Shown one piece after another: positions 23,948-34,703 of a DNA stretch of 64,000 bases. The DNA comes from Aquilaria yunnanensis (taxonomy: Eukaryota; Streptophyta; Magnoliopsida; Malvales; Thymelaeaceae): the NCBI GenBank assembly GCA_039654915.1, contig CM077597.1, positions 38,910,001 through 38,974,000 on the forward strand, given 5' to 3'. Numbering within the stretch: the first letter of the stretch is position 1; every line of letters begins with the position of its first letter. The notes beneath the pieces are model-generated. The model searched no databases. It was not told the DNA's origin and was given only the letters and a program-made list of their open reading frames with translations. The position numbers and the translations under genes are program-made.

Positions 23948-25478
23948 CAAAAAGAACATCTAAGGGCTAGAAGGATGAGGTCTAAGGTAAGATAGGAACC
24001 TAAAGCTAAAGTGGAAAATAGTCCAGAAGTAGAGGAGCTAGACACCTATACATCTTGAAGGAGGACTAAGTCTCCTACTAAGATTACAGCCAGAAGAGGA
24101 TGGCCATCTAGGGGTGGAACCTGAGACGTGGAAGCCAGAGAAGAAAGGTCTAGAAGGGGTGGCTTAAAGGAAGGCCAGTTGGAAGGATTCCTGGTACTAA
24201 AACCTCCAGTGTTCAGGGGTGGATGTGACCCTAATGAAGCTGAGTTCTAGGTGTACCAAGTAATGAAGATCTTTGACAGGATGGATGTGTCCTTAACCCA
24301 GAAGGTTCTTCTGGCCACCTTTAGGCTGGAAGGAAATGCAGAATTATGTTTGAGGGTAGTACAAAAAACCTATCAGGAGAGGAACCAGAAGAGACCACCT
24401 ACAAGGAGGAGGTCTATAAGATGGCCAGATTTCCTCCAGGTCTTCAAGCTGCAATATGTGAGTGAGGCCCAGAAGGATCAAAAGCAAGTGGAGTTTGATT
24501 AGCTGGAGTAAGGAGACCTTAGTGTTATGGAATATGAGCAGAGATTCAACAGCCTGATCAGCTATGCTGCACAATATGATGGGCAGGAGGAGCTGAAAAC
24601 CAAAAGGTTTCTGAGAGGCTTAAGGCCTGAGCTGAGGCAAATCCTTAGAGCTATGGGAGCTATAGATTATTACTCTGTGATACAGAGTGCTATTGCCCTT
24701 CAGTAGGAGTTCAAAGAGCAAACCAGGAGTGGTCTTGGATGTGGGAGTGGATCCCAGAAGGGGCAACAAAAAAGGCTGAGGACGGAGGTTGAACCAGGTG
24801 GGGGAAGAAAAGGAAACAAGAAGGAGAAAGTACCACAATAGTATTGTCCTCAATGCAACACTTGTGGAAAATTTCAGGGCAACAAGCCATGCTTTAAACC
24901 TTCTAGTGGATGCCACAAGTGTGGAGCCCCAGACCACTAGGTGTGAGATTGCCCAAAAAAGGGAGATGACAAAAGAATTCTAGGGAGGTTTAACCCCAGA
25001 GGATCTGGTAGGCAGGTGCCTATGCCCCAACTGAGGAGGGCAATGGTGCCTAATCAAGGGGGGTGGGAAGCACCAAGGTTGCCTTAGGATAAGAGGAGGC
25101 CGAATGCACCCCCTAGCAGGGTGTTTCAGCTGGAAACATCCAACAAGGTGCAAGAGGCACCAGAGGCCGAAACAGTTGGCAGAGAGACTAGTTAGTAGAG
25201 GACTAGCAGAAGAGCCTTGAAAGGTACTATTTACCTTAATGACCAGTTAGTGTTTCTACTAATTTGATATTGGGGCTTCAATGTCTGTAATTTCTACTAG
25301 CTTGCTTAAGACCATGAATCTAGAAGTAAAGTACATGACTAACATGTATGCAGTTAAAATTGCTGGCAATGAAGTCTTGTTTACATATCACATGGTTGAA
25401 AATTGTGAAATTCAACAAGACAAGCTGAAACTAAGAGCATATTTAATAGTGCTAGACACTTATAACTATGATGTGATA
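23948..25478 (+). pseudogene. Chr-A gag (capsid, zinc knuckle) and protease, broken
   Basis: A retrotransposon gag domain is visible from about 24200 (PPVFRGGCDPNEAE, VMKIFDRMDVS) through 24640 (YEQRFNSLISYAAQYDG, KRFLRGLRPELR). A CCHC zinc knuckle follows (CHKCGAPDH..DC near 24910-24952) with a TAG inside. The retropepsin motif reads FDIGAS (near 25266) where FDSGAS is usual, and one frame change precedes it. Several stops break the gene. It ends at 25478 in the middle of protease, where Tat-2 begins; RT, RNase H and integrase of Chr-A are absent. Confidence 0.8.
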
Positions 25479-25820
25479 TTTGATGAAGGAGGAAACGACC
25501 TCGGCCTAAGAACGAAGCTTGACCTCGTCGGCGAACACAGAAAAATAGCTGAGCTGAGAAGAAAAGCTTTCCAGCAAAGAGTGGCCGCGGCTATAAATTT
25601 ACGAGCCAGGCCAAAAGAAATAAAAAAAGGGGACCTCGTTCTCCGAAAGGCTGACTTTGCACCCCGAAAGCCATCTCACGGGGTATTTCGCGCGAACTGG
25701 GAAGGACCTTATCTGGTTCTTGCCGAAGTACAAAAAGGCGAGTACAAACTTGGTGACACCGAAGGCATAGAATTGAAAAACACTTGGCACTCAGATGCCT
25801 TGAAGAAATTCTACGCTTAA
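25281..25820 (+). pseudogene. Chimeric reading frame: Chr-A protease joined in frame to Tat-2 integrase tail
   Basis: The frame is open for 179 codons. Its first 66 or so residues are chromovirus protease (MSVISTSLLKTMN, YNYDVIF). The rest is the C-terminal part of the Tat integrase (GGNDLGLRTKLDL, FRANWEGPYLV, KNTWHSDALKKFYA). The junction lies at 25476-25481 in a TATTTG stretch shared with Tat-1 near 829. No LTR or duplication marks the join, so a deletion, illegitimate recombination or template switch produced it. Expression is unknown; the integrase part lacks all catalytic residues. Confidence 0.8.
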
Positions 25821-25920
25821 GATGGAGCGGAAGGATTGTGTTGTGCAAAAAATATCCTAAGTACAGAGTGTCCTTGAGAAAAAATTCTTAAGTGTACAAA
25901 ATGGTGCAAGACAGAATTCC

Positions 25921-26201
25921 GCGAAGATGTTCGCCATAAAAAAGCGCAGATGTGATTTTCCGAAGTCCCTTGAGCCATCATGCTCGGGAAAATGGAAAAC
26001 AAAAATTTTGCGAAAGTACTCGCCGCAAAAAGCGCAGATATGATTTTTCGAAGTCCCTTGAGCCATCATGCTCGGGAAAGTGGGAAACAAAAATCTTGCG
26101 AAAATACTCGTCGAAAAAAGCGGATAATAAATTTTGGTGATTGCAGGTTTCCCGAAGTCTCTTGAGCGAACTTGTTCGGGACAATGGAAATGCAAAATCT
26201 T
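25921..26201. repeat. Tandem repeat of about 88 bp in the Tat-2 spacer
   Basis: Units start at 25921, 26010 and 26098 (89, 88 and 104 bp), with a partial unit at 26202. Lengths match Tat-1 unit for unit, so the array predates the split of the two copies. Confidence 0.85.
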
Positions 26202-26322
26202 GCAAAAAGACTTAGCAAAAAAAAAATATATTCATTGAGAATGATTAGGCTTACAAAGAAGAAGTGCCCGAAGAAGGAACACAAAAACGAAGAGGAACAA
26301 AGGAAAAGGCCCCTAAAACAGC

Positions 26323-28748
26323 CTAAGGGTTCTCGGCGTCCCGGGAGCCACTAGCCTCTGTGCCCTTTTCCACCACCTTCGGCGCCGGAATTGTGGAAGG
26401 CAGGTTCAGGTGCTTGATTTTGGACCAGGACCACCGAGGCCCCTCGGGAATGTTGAGAGCTTCCAAAAAGGAGAGGTCCAGACCTGGGAACCTCTCAAGG
26501 ACTTGGTGCCGAGCAAGGCAGAATCCATCTTGGAAGGCGACCTTGGTCATTTGGTCGGATTTGTCCTTCTCAACCTGAAGGTGCTCGAGCTCGTCCTTCA
26601 AGTCTGCAACCTCCTTCTTCAGCGCCTTCACCCTCTTCTTCACATCGGGGTCCTTCTTCAAAGACTGGACCTCGGCTTCGAGAGCCTTTTTCTCACTCAC
26701 CAACGACCGAATGAGATTGTCAGAATCTGACTTATCTTTGAGAAGGTCTTGGTTGGCAGCAAGCATCCCTTTCACCTGATCGCCGAGGTCAGCAATCTTC
26801 AGAGAGGAATTCTTCTCAAGATCTTCCTTCTCCTTCCGGAACTCCTCCCGAAGGGCAGCAACTTCTTTCTTCGCACCATCTGACAGCTGCTGGTTCTTGG
26901 CGATCAATGTCGAGCGCGTGACCTTCGCTTTCTCTAAGGTCTCTAAGGCCGAAGCTCGGAACGCCGCGTCCCTGGCCACCCGAACTCGGAGAAAGCCGGC
27001 ATACCCCAGCAGCTGCAAAAAGATGAACGCAAGGTCAGTAAGAGCCAAGCACTTAGGAAAAATTGAAGGGAAAAAGGTGTGAAGAACACACCTGAGCAGC
27101 ATGCTCGGTGACTTTCGCGGCAAGGGTGTCATCATCCGGATGGGCCGCCGCAATAGCCTTGAAGGAGGCCTCTGTAAGCACCCTCTTCGAAATCTGTTTC
27201 GCCATTTCAGGACAGTCTTTGGAGTACAAGTTCATGTCCTCCGTGAATGTCCAGAAAGGCTCTTTTGGTATCTTCCCTTGCGGGACTTTGGCGTCGAGAA
27301 GGGCCCGCGCCTTCGCGTGTTCGGCCGCCCAGTTCGGGGTAAGCAACTCCCCTGCATGACGAAAATGAGAAGCAGGTCAGAGACAAAGGAAAATTCAGAA
27401 AAACAAAATAGCCATACTTGTTCTGAAAACAACAAACCTGGTGGTACCTCGACCACGACGTCCTCAGAGTCCTGAGACTCCTCGATCGAAATCGCCTTGC
27501 CTTTCCTCTTGCGCCGCTCCTCGGCAAAAGGAGCCTCTACCACGGCCTCTAGAAGGGCCTGCGGCGCAGAAGGGCTCTGGGGAGGGATGTCGGCGGAAGG
27601 AACCTCGACAGCGGTAGGGACCTCGGCAGAAGCCTCGGTCGGCGGAGTCTCGGCTGCCCCAGGCTCCTCATCAGCCTCCTCAGAAATTTCCTCCAGAGGA
27701 ACCTGGGCAGTTTTCTTTGCCCGTTTCGCCGAAGGCCCAGCGCCAGTGGACTTCCGCCTTCGGGAAGCCGCCTTCTTTGTCTGATCGCCCTTCTCCACCT
27801 GGGCGGAGAAAAGGGACTTGTAAAATGCAGCAGTCCAGTCGTCCATCTCTGAAAAAGAAAAAAGATATCAGCGTAAGTCCGAGGGAAAAACAACAAGGGA
27901 GTAAAAGATAACTCACTTTCGTCAAACGTTTCGAAAGAGATTTCCTCCCGAAGGAGCTGCACCAACCAGGAATCCTTCCCGACGATGGCAGGAGCCGGCA
28001 TCTCGAGGTCGGTCTCGTGCTCCTTAACCACCTTTAACTCCCGGAGGACCTCTTCGGTCATCAACCTCCAGTTGATAGGGAAGGGGTACAGAGAGCACGG
28101 AGAGACCTCGGGAGCCCAGTCAGAGACTGCGCGGATGCGGCCGTCGAAGTCCATGAAAGTGGAAGCCAACTCTGGAGTCAACAACAACCTCGGATCAACG
28201 ACGTCCACATCTAGCCTTCCCTGAGCCCATTTGGTCAGAACATACGACCAGGCCTCCTTCATCTTCAGGAAGAAGAATTTCTGTTGCCACCCCCGCCAGC
28301 TATCCTTGGTGGCGAGGGTGAACATGAATTTTTTCCTCCCGGATCCCCGAGGTAGCATAAAGTAGAAGCCACCCTTTGGGACCACGAAGAGCTTGTAGTA
28401 CTGCATGAAGATTATAAAATGGGGTTTTATCCCGAAGACGCCACACATACAGAGGAAGGTGTTAAAGTAGCAGTACGAGTTCGGGGGAAGCTGATTCACA
28501 GCAATGCCATGAAATTGGCAGAACTCGCAAACCATCTTCGGGGGAGGATACCGAAGTTCGGCCTTCAGCTGGGCTCGAAAAACGGTAACCTCGGTACTAC
28601 GGTTTGAAAAAGCATAGTGGTCAGGTCGTGGCAGCCGGGTAATGGCGTAAGAAGAAAGAAAGAACTTCTTCTTCCACCTCTCTAATTTTTTAGTGGTAGT
28701 GCAACAAGGATGGGATAAAAGAGGCAGCCATCTCTCAGGGATAGGCAT
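26323..28748 (-). CDS. Intact antisense four-exon gene of Tat-2: gypsy-type transposon domain plus coiled-coil protein, about 730 aa
   Basis: Predicted exons are 28748..27917, 27848..27438, 27351..27092 and 27012..26323 (832, 411, 260 and 690 nt; 730 codons plus stop). Introns of 68, 86 and 79 nt all obey GT..AG (donors GTGAGT, GTTTGT, GTGTGT; acceptors TTTTTCAG, GTCATGCAG, TTTTTGCAG) and the frame is kept across each junction. Residues 1-277 form a domain with HPCC near the start, CEFCQFHGIAVNQLPPNSY, FLCMCGVFG and a WRGWQQKFFFLK block; I link it to Pfam Transposase_28 (putative gypsy-type transposon). Residues 278-414 are Ala/Pro/Glu-rich with basic clusters (SRRRK, KRAKK) that could be a nuclear signal. 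Residues about 515-650 are a coiled coil, followed by a conserved tail (FQDGFCLARHQVLERF). Function is unknown. A TATA box lies 256 bp upstream. Extra antisense frames are known in Tat elements; the splice model here is mine. Confidence 0.82.
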
Positions 28749-29003
28749 TTTGGACAGAAAAATGAGTTCGGAAAAGACAAGAAAACAGTTTCCGGAAAAA
28801 ACTCGAAAGAACAGAGGGATCAAAACACTCTGGGAAACAAAAACCCACCAAAAGATTTGCCAAAATCTGAGGTCGCCGTCGTGAAAGGTTGCCGGAAAAA
28901 AGCTCTGTTAAGACAGCTCCGCCGAAGCAAGAGAAAGCGCAGAGAAAAGGACAAGCAGAGAAAAAGCAGAAGCAAAAGCAAAAGGGCCTATGACGGAATG
29001 GGC

Positions 29004-29011
29004 TATTTATA
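29004..29011 (-). promoter_or_regulatory. TATA box of the antisense gene, Tat-2
   Basis: The minus strand reads GGCCTATAAATAGCC, 256 bp upstream of the start codon at 28748. The sequence and spacing agree with Tat-1, and Tat-4 has CCTATATAAAC at a similar distance. Confidence 0.72.
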
Positions 29012-29286
29012 GGCCAAGGGTGGGTAACCGAAACGTCGACATAAGTGCCCTTTGAAGGCAAACCATCGCCATAACTGCTCTCTGTGCCTGAAAACACGCG
29101 CTCTTTGCAACCGACGCGACTCTCCTCCAATGACAGAGTGCCACGTGTCAAACAGCCGCGCCAAAATAGGGGACACATCTTCTGATATCCCTAAAAAACT
29201 GGGACGCATCACTCAGACTGACACGCTTGGCCATCAGACGTGACTCTGCACAGACCTGCAAAAGCAAAGAAGCAGGTTGCCTCGAA

Positions 29287-29446
29287 GACACCAAAAGACG
29301 GGCTATGGCCAAACAGCCCGTACCTTCGGGCAAGAGGAGTATCTTCGGCACAGGCTTTGCCTCGGAGACACCAAAAAACAGGCCAAAGCCGGGCAGCCCA
29401 CACCTTCGGGCAAGAGGTGTACCTTCGACACAGGTGTTACTCTCTA
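29287..29446. repeat. Two tandem 80-bp units before the Tat-2 LTR
   Basis: Units start GACACCAAAA at 29287 and 29367 and match the pair in Tat-1. It has no coding potential. Confidence 0.72.
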
Positions 29447-29508
29447 TAGACTCCCACAGAACAACCTTGGAAAGAGATGCAAAACCAAAGTCTTCACTTC
29501 GGCTTTCC

Positions 29509-29521
29509 GAAGAGGGGCATG
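29509..29521 (+). other. Polypurine tract of Tat-2
   Basis: GAAGAGGGGCATG precedes the LTR start. It is weaker than the AAAGGGGGGCATG of Tat-1 because of A/G changes. Confidence 0.75.
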
Positions 29522-30379
29522 TGATAGCCAAAGTCTATCGCCTCTATCTTACCGAACTCCCTGCCACAAGAATGGCCAGAAGGAAACTGGCGCTACCCGA
29601 GAAAAGGTGGGATCATACACCTCGGGAGATAGCTGAAGAGCTCCGAGCCCGGCACGCCAGGAAACCTGAGGATACTACTAGCCCCCCAAGGTTGTCAACA
29701 GATCGCCTTCGGAAAAGAGGCACCAGCTATTGTGGGCCGAACATGATCTTTCCGAAGGTGGAACTCCCTGAAGCTGGGAACCCCCGAACTGAGGGTATGT
29801 CTCCCGAAGAGGCACCGTCCGTACCAGAGAACGACCTCGCCCAGGGACCTCGGGAGTACGGCAGGACCATTTAAGGAAGCCTCTGACATGTCACCCACAG
29901 ACATCACAGGTCGCCTCAAACGGCGCCCCGACACGCCGACGCCATCGAAGTCACATCATGGCCCGTCTCGGCTCAAGGCTCAAGGGGCCTACCACCGGCT
30001 ACTTGCCCCCTACGCCCAGAAATTCAGGAACATCTGACCGTACACGTGTCAAGATCTGAACGGGCTAGGCACTCCTATAAATACCAGGGAATACACCCTG
30101 GCAGGGGGCTGGCAAAGATCCTGACTCCCCACTCTGAGAAAGTACTACCAGGCGAGTTCACTGAACCCCTCAGTGCTATTTCCTCTACCTTCTCTCAGCA
30201 CCACTGACTTGGGCGTTGGAGGCTCCTCCCCGGAAAAACACCCCGGGGACCTCCTAACCCACTTTTTCTGAGCATCTCAGGTATTCTCCCTCGGGCGAAA
30301 TGGCCACCAGGCGTCCTTCCTCTCCGGGAGTCCCTCCATCAGTCATCATGACTACCAACGATGAAGCCCCCGAGCATCA
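29522..30379 (+). mobile_element. 3' LTR of Tat-2 (858 bp)
   Basis: It starts TGATAGCC and ends GAGCATCA. The TATA box is at 30076-30083. It has a single CATTTAAGGAAG where Tat-1 and Tat-5 have two, so it is a slightly different subgroup. ATG 30348 is 32 nt before the end (M-TTNDEAPEH). The right flank is the interior of a chromovirus LTR. Confidence 0.87.
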
Positions 30380-30976
30380 TTGAGCTAGGCTTGTGAGCAA
30401 GTATTTAGTTTATTTTAAATTTTATGATTGTAGTTTATGGGCTGCTTGTTGGTTAAGTTATGGTACTAACTACAGTTGTCTTTTGGCCTACCAAGGCTAA
30501 TGAAGTACAATGGAGGGCTTACGAAGCTTGCCAGTAGGAGTTTGCTCTAAGGTGGAAGCTCGGTTCTGGATCTCAGTACAGTCATTTAGTGTATAGTTTT
30601 AGTACACTAGTTTGCCTCCAATGGTCATGTTGAGTAATGAACTTTAGAGTCGGTCTTGGGTGTGAGCATAGTCTACTCTTGTTTGGATGCTTGCACACAA
30701 TTGATTATGTGTAGTTAATTCCACTTAATTGCATTCAGTGCTTTGACAGTTTTAATATTTGTTTTTATCGAAATATGCCTAGGCAGTGTTTTTAGTATTG
30801 TTTCTTTATTTTATCGATTAGTCAAAGCATAAACTCATGCATAATTGCATAGTAGGATTAAATAACTAGAAGCATAAAGGTTTTAACTAGTGTGCATGTA
30901 ATCAATTAGCCAATTGCGACTAGCATGGGACAAGTTCCCATAGGCTTCCTGGGCAAGCCCACGAGGGGTCGTGTCA
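30380..30976 (+). mobile_element. 3' part of the 5' LTR of Chr-B
   Basis: The sequence is alignable by eye to the end of the Chr-C LTR (54020-54546): a GTACTAACTA block, a GCTTTG..TTTATCG block and the terminal GGCTTCCTGGGCA followed by GTGTCA at 30976. The first part of the LTR was lost to or separated by Tat-2. It contains no gene. Confidence 0.72.
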
Positions 30977-30981
30977 GTTTT

Positions 30982-30993
30982 TGGTATCGGAGC
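30982..30993 (+). other. Primer-binding site of Chr-B
   Basis: TGGTATCGGAGC differs by one base from the iMet-type site TGGTATCAGAGC. It sits five bases after the LTR end, as in Chr-C. Confidence 0.78.
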
Positions 30994-32815
30994 TCAGTTA
31001 TGGTCATTGGAGGCCGGGTACTGAGATCTAGTGGTTTGTCCTTGTTCTAAGGTAGTTAGTACTAACCAACATCTGTGAGTTGTCGTCTGGCTTTGGCTGT
31101 AGCTTACAGTGGTTAAACAAGGTCAGGTTTGCTTTCAAATGCTAAGGTCCAAGAAGGGATCCTAGCAATGTAATGTGGCAACATTGAGGTAGTTGGTTTG
31201 TCTTGCTTCCAGGTAAGGCAACACTTTGGTGCAAGTAGTCAGGATGTGACCACCATCCTAGGAAGTTATTTTGGACCTCATTCATGAGGTAGGTTATATA
31301 GAAGGATATGGATTCTCCCAAGGTGGGGGGTACAACCAAGATAAGTGGATTACTCCAGAGGTTCCAGAACTTGAACGCACCAACTGGAATGGGTTCGGCT
31401 ACGCTGAAAAGGCTTGAGGATGCACTGACCTAAGCGGTAAGCACTTGCTCATGTGGGCTACAAAGCAATAAAGGGTATCACTCTTGTACTTTTCTATCGA
31501 GAGCATGAACTTGAGGGTAAGTTCCCCATGGTCTTGAGCTAGTATATGAGGACGTTGGACAATCTTTGAGGTGAGCACCAGTAAGTGGTGCAGGATGTAG
31601 TAGCTCTTGGAAGGGAGTTAGATGAGTTGAAGACATGAGAGTATGAGGTGGAGTTTGGCTTATCCGACCTAGTAGGAGTAAAAGTGACACGCCTATAGTG
31701 TAGAAGTTGACTTGAGACCGAGGAATAAGAGTGGATTATGAGGTGAAGGGCAAGGCCTAGAAGTGTAAAGAGTGTCTGACTCTTATCTTACACCAAACAA
31801 GTGTTGCTAGCGGTCTGAGCCGTGATTGGACTAGTTTTGTAATTGGGCTTGGTTAAGTTAAGACCAGCCTAGAAAGTTTATCCCCAACTGTTGTTGCCAC
31901 AAGGAATCGACCTAGTGCACCAGAGGAGTAGTTTAAGTTTTGCTTGGCAGTCAGGTGGTCAAAGTGGGCAGCCGCTAGCCAAATGTGAAAGGTAGCAATA
32001 GTGAACTCGTGGGCAGTGCATAGGTAGTGTGAGGTAAGTTTTTAACCTTTCACTAGTAGTCTAGTCACTTTGTTGGAGTTATGGAATCAGTTTACTGGCA
32101 TAGTTTTGTTTTGCATGTTGGGTAGTTGTTTCGAACAGGGTTAAGGGCTAACTCAAGTGCATTAGGAGCCTAATGATACACCAAGTATTGGGTTAGTACC
32201 TGATGGCCTAGAACCTACCTGCTAGTGAGTGGAATCACATAAGTGGAGGCCTTAATGCGTTACATTGGAAAAGGTTCTAGGGTTTGGTAGGTAATCTTCT
32301 TACATGAGTTTACTTAGTGGACAAGTTGTTAGTGAACGACTAGCTTGTTGAATGGATGAGTTCCTTAAAGACATCAACCAAAGGAACAGTCCAGGCTGAT
32401 GCCGTAAAGGTAAGTAGGTAAGTTTTTATTTAGTTTCTAACCAGTAAATGCAATAGGTGACCATACAAAGAAAAAATGAGCAAGGAATGCATCCAGGGGA
32501 AACGGATGGATAGGCTTGTTCGTCCATTAGCTATACACCTTAGGGTTGATCTAGTAAGGGTCGAACCATTGCGAAGGTTCAACTTGACTACCTGAAGGCA
32601 ATGAGAGGACCTAAGCAATAAGAAGGACTGCCATGGACCAATAGATAGCAGATGACTTGAGCTCATCACCCCATGGTTAAGTGGAGTCAAGGGCCACTAA
32701 GTTGGTTCATGGAAGAAAAGAGACTCTACTAGTGAAACTGGTTGAGTAGGTTAGGGACTAAGTCTTAAATGGGACTAAGAACACTATGGTGATCGCTTGA
32801 TGTTTATGTTAGTGC
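30994..32815 (+). mobile_element. Chr-B internal region, no recognisable gene
   Basis: The first 150 bp resemble the Chr-C leader (47338-47460): ATTGGAGGC, TGAGATCTA, ACTNACCAACAT and TCTGGCT blocks occur in the same order. Beyond that I cannot recognise gag or pol in any frame; stops are dense. It may be a non-autonomous element (LARD-like) that uses proteins of a relative such as Chr-C, or a very old copy. Confidence 0.5.
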
Positions 32816-34208
32816 TGTTGGTTTCGGGAGCCCAATAGCGCAGTGGAATTTAACCGAAACCCTCCAGGATACAGATGAAATGGGGTAAACCAGGTGTTCG
32901 AAAATTTTCATACCTAATTTTTGGTTTAAATCTTTCACTCAACTATAGAATCGAATCAGAAAATCTGAACAGTTGATGTGTTCAACTCTCTATGGTATCC
33001 GCACGAGCCTCTCGGGATCACCACGCTTCCACCACATCCCGATAGATGTGTTTCTCTTGCGCTCGTAGTGCTAGCTTGAGTTCTCTAAGGAATTGCAACA
33101 GAAGAGTGCGGCTGTCCTTTTTGGGAGGCTAGCGCAAGGAGAGCTGCGAATTTCTCACTAAAAGTTGTATTTATAGTGGGACTCAACCTCCAGGCCTAAT
33201 GGGTTTCAAAGCCCTAATCCAATTAGGCTTTAATTTCGGGCTTAATAATGGCTCAACTCTTGGGCCCATTATTAATACAAAATTATTATGAAACCATAAC
33301 CCAAATAATTAGCCCATGCACTCTAATGATCCAAAGAGCTCTATGTGTGCGACCCAATAGGCTTTTACCACGTTGGCAATTATCATAAATCATATTTCTG
33401 ATCATAAGCAATGAGCGGTGTCTAGCAACATATCATTGCTACCCAAGTGACAAGATTGTCGATGATTCGACTAAACCTTTATGACCATCACCGATATATG
33501 CTATTGTCCCTTTTTCCATGATATCAAGACTAAGAACAAGACAGGGAATGTGTCACTCTCGTATAGCCCAATCTTTGGTTTCTTGATTACCGAGTAGACC
33601 AAGTTAAACTGATGACATTGATATTGTATATCAACTTATTCGAGCGTGGCCATGCATTTTCTAAGTCTCACTCTATCAAGGGGCCCAAAGATATCACTCT
33701 GTTACATAGGAGGGACAAATCCCTTCGTATGATATGTTATATACCCAATGACCTCCTTCAAGTTCACTCAGTTACGAGCAACAAAAGAAAGTATCAAAGT
33801 ATGTGACTCACATGTAAGGAACCTTAATGATCTTAGGTCAAAGGACTACATATACCATGATCACTATGAGAATCACTTATGACACTCATATAGTGATCCA
33901 TGTAGTGCTCTCCTAGTGGGTCGGTCCAGTACACAAGTTCTCCAACTTGTACCCATATGTAAACTACCTATCTCATATTAGTCTCAACATATGCTAGTTG
34001 TTATGTATTATTGCAACCCGCTCCACAATAATACTAGACTAGGAACGTTTAAGAATATCATTATTCTAGGGTTACGATTATCTTTATTGTGTTACGCAGA
34101 AACAGAACAACAAACATAATTTCTCTGTTAATGCCTTAATAAAATATCATGACTCAATGTGCAAAAATACAATCATCTCATGATTGGCTTTTGGGCACAA
34201 CGCTAACA
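32816..34208 (-). mobile_element. Solo LTR S3 (1393 bp), TSD AGTGC
   Basis: In plus orientation it starts TGTTGGTTTCGGGAGCC and ends GCACAACGCTAACA. The duplication AGTGC is at 32811-32815 and 34209-34213. The TATA box is on the minus strand. Together with S4 it makes a large inverted repeat. Confidence 0.9.
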
Positions 34209-34703
34209 AGTGCCAGTAAGCTAGTGGAACATTGAAGTATCAGTTTGGGAGGCTTAAGTGATACCAGAAAGGGGATACTTGCCTTAACCCTATGGGGTAG
34301 TGTCCGAGGAACACCCGTGGGAGAGAAAGAGTTCAATATGTCTAATCAAGTGGTGACTTACAAGTAACCAGAAGGTAAAGTAATCTCCCACCTAGTTGAG
34401 TGTATACTCAGTAATCAAAGTGCCAAGTCTAGTATAGGTACAGTTGTGCTCAAGCATCTATTTGATGGCTTCGATAGTTGTGGTGACTATCAAAGTATAG
34501 AGAAGTCAGTGGTTTGAAGCTTAGTCAATGAGGTCATCGGTTGATCTAGTTAAAGCCCAAAGTTAAAGCATTTCATGTGACCCTAGTGCCTTTAAAAAGA
34601 ACGGCTCATGATCTGTGAGATTGGTTAAGGGCTAGTGGGTGTGCTAAGCTAATTTATCACTTTGACACATGGTTGACACAGTGTAGTCATGGTATGGTAG
34701 TTG
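34209..34703 (+). mobile_element. Chr-B internal region between S3 and S4
   Basis: These 495 bp of Chr-B interior show no coding frame and no repeat I can name. Confidence 0.45.

Noticed and set aside
30994..32815. Gag remnant in Chr-B
   Set aside because: I read all frames for gag or zinc-knuckle blocks and found none that hold together, so I report it only as non-coding interior.
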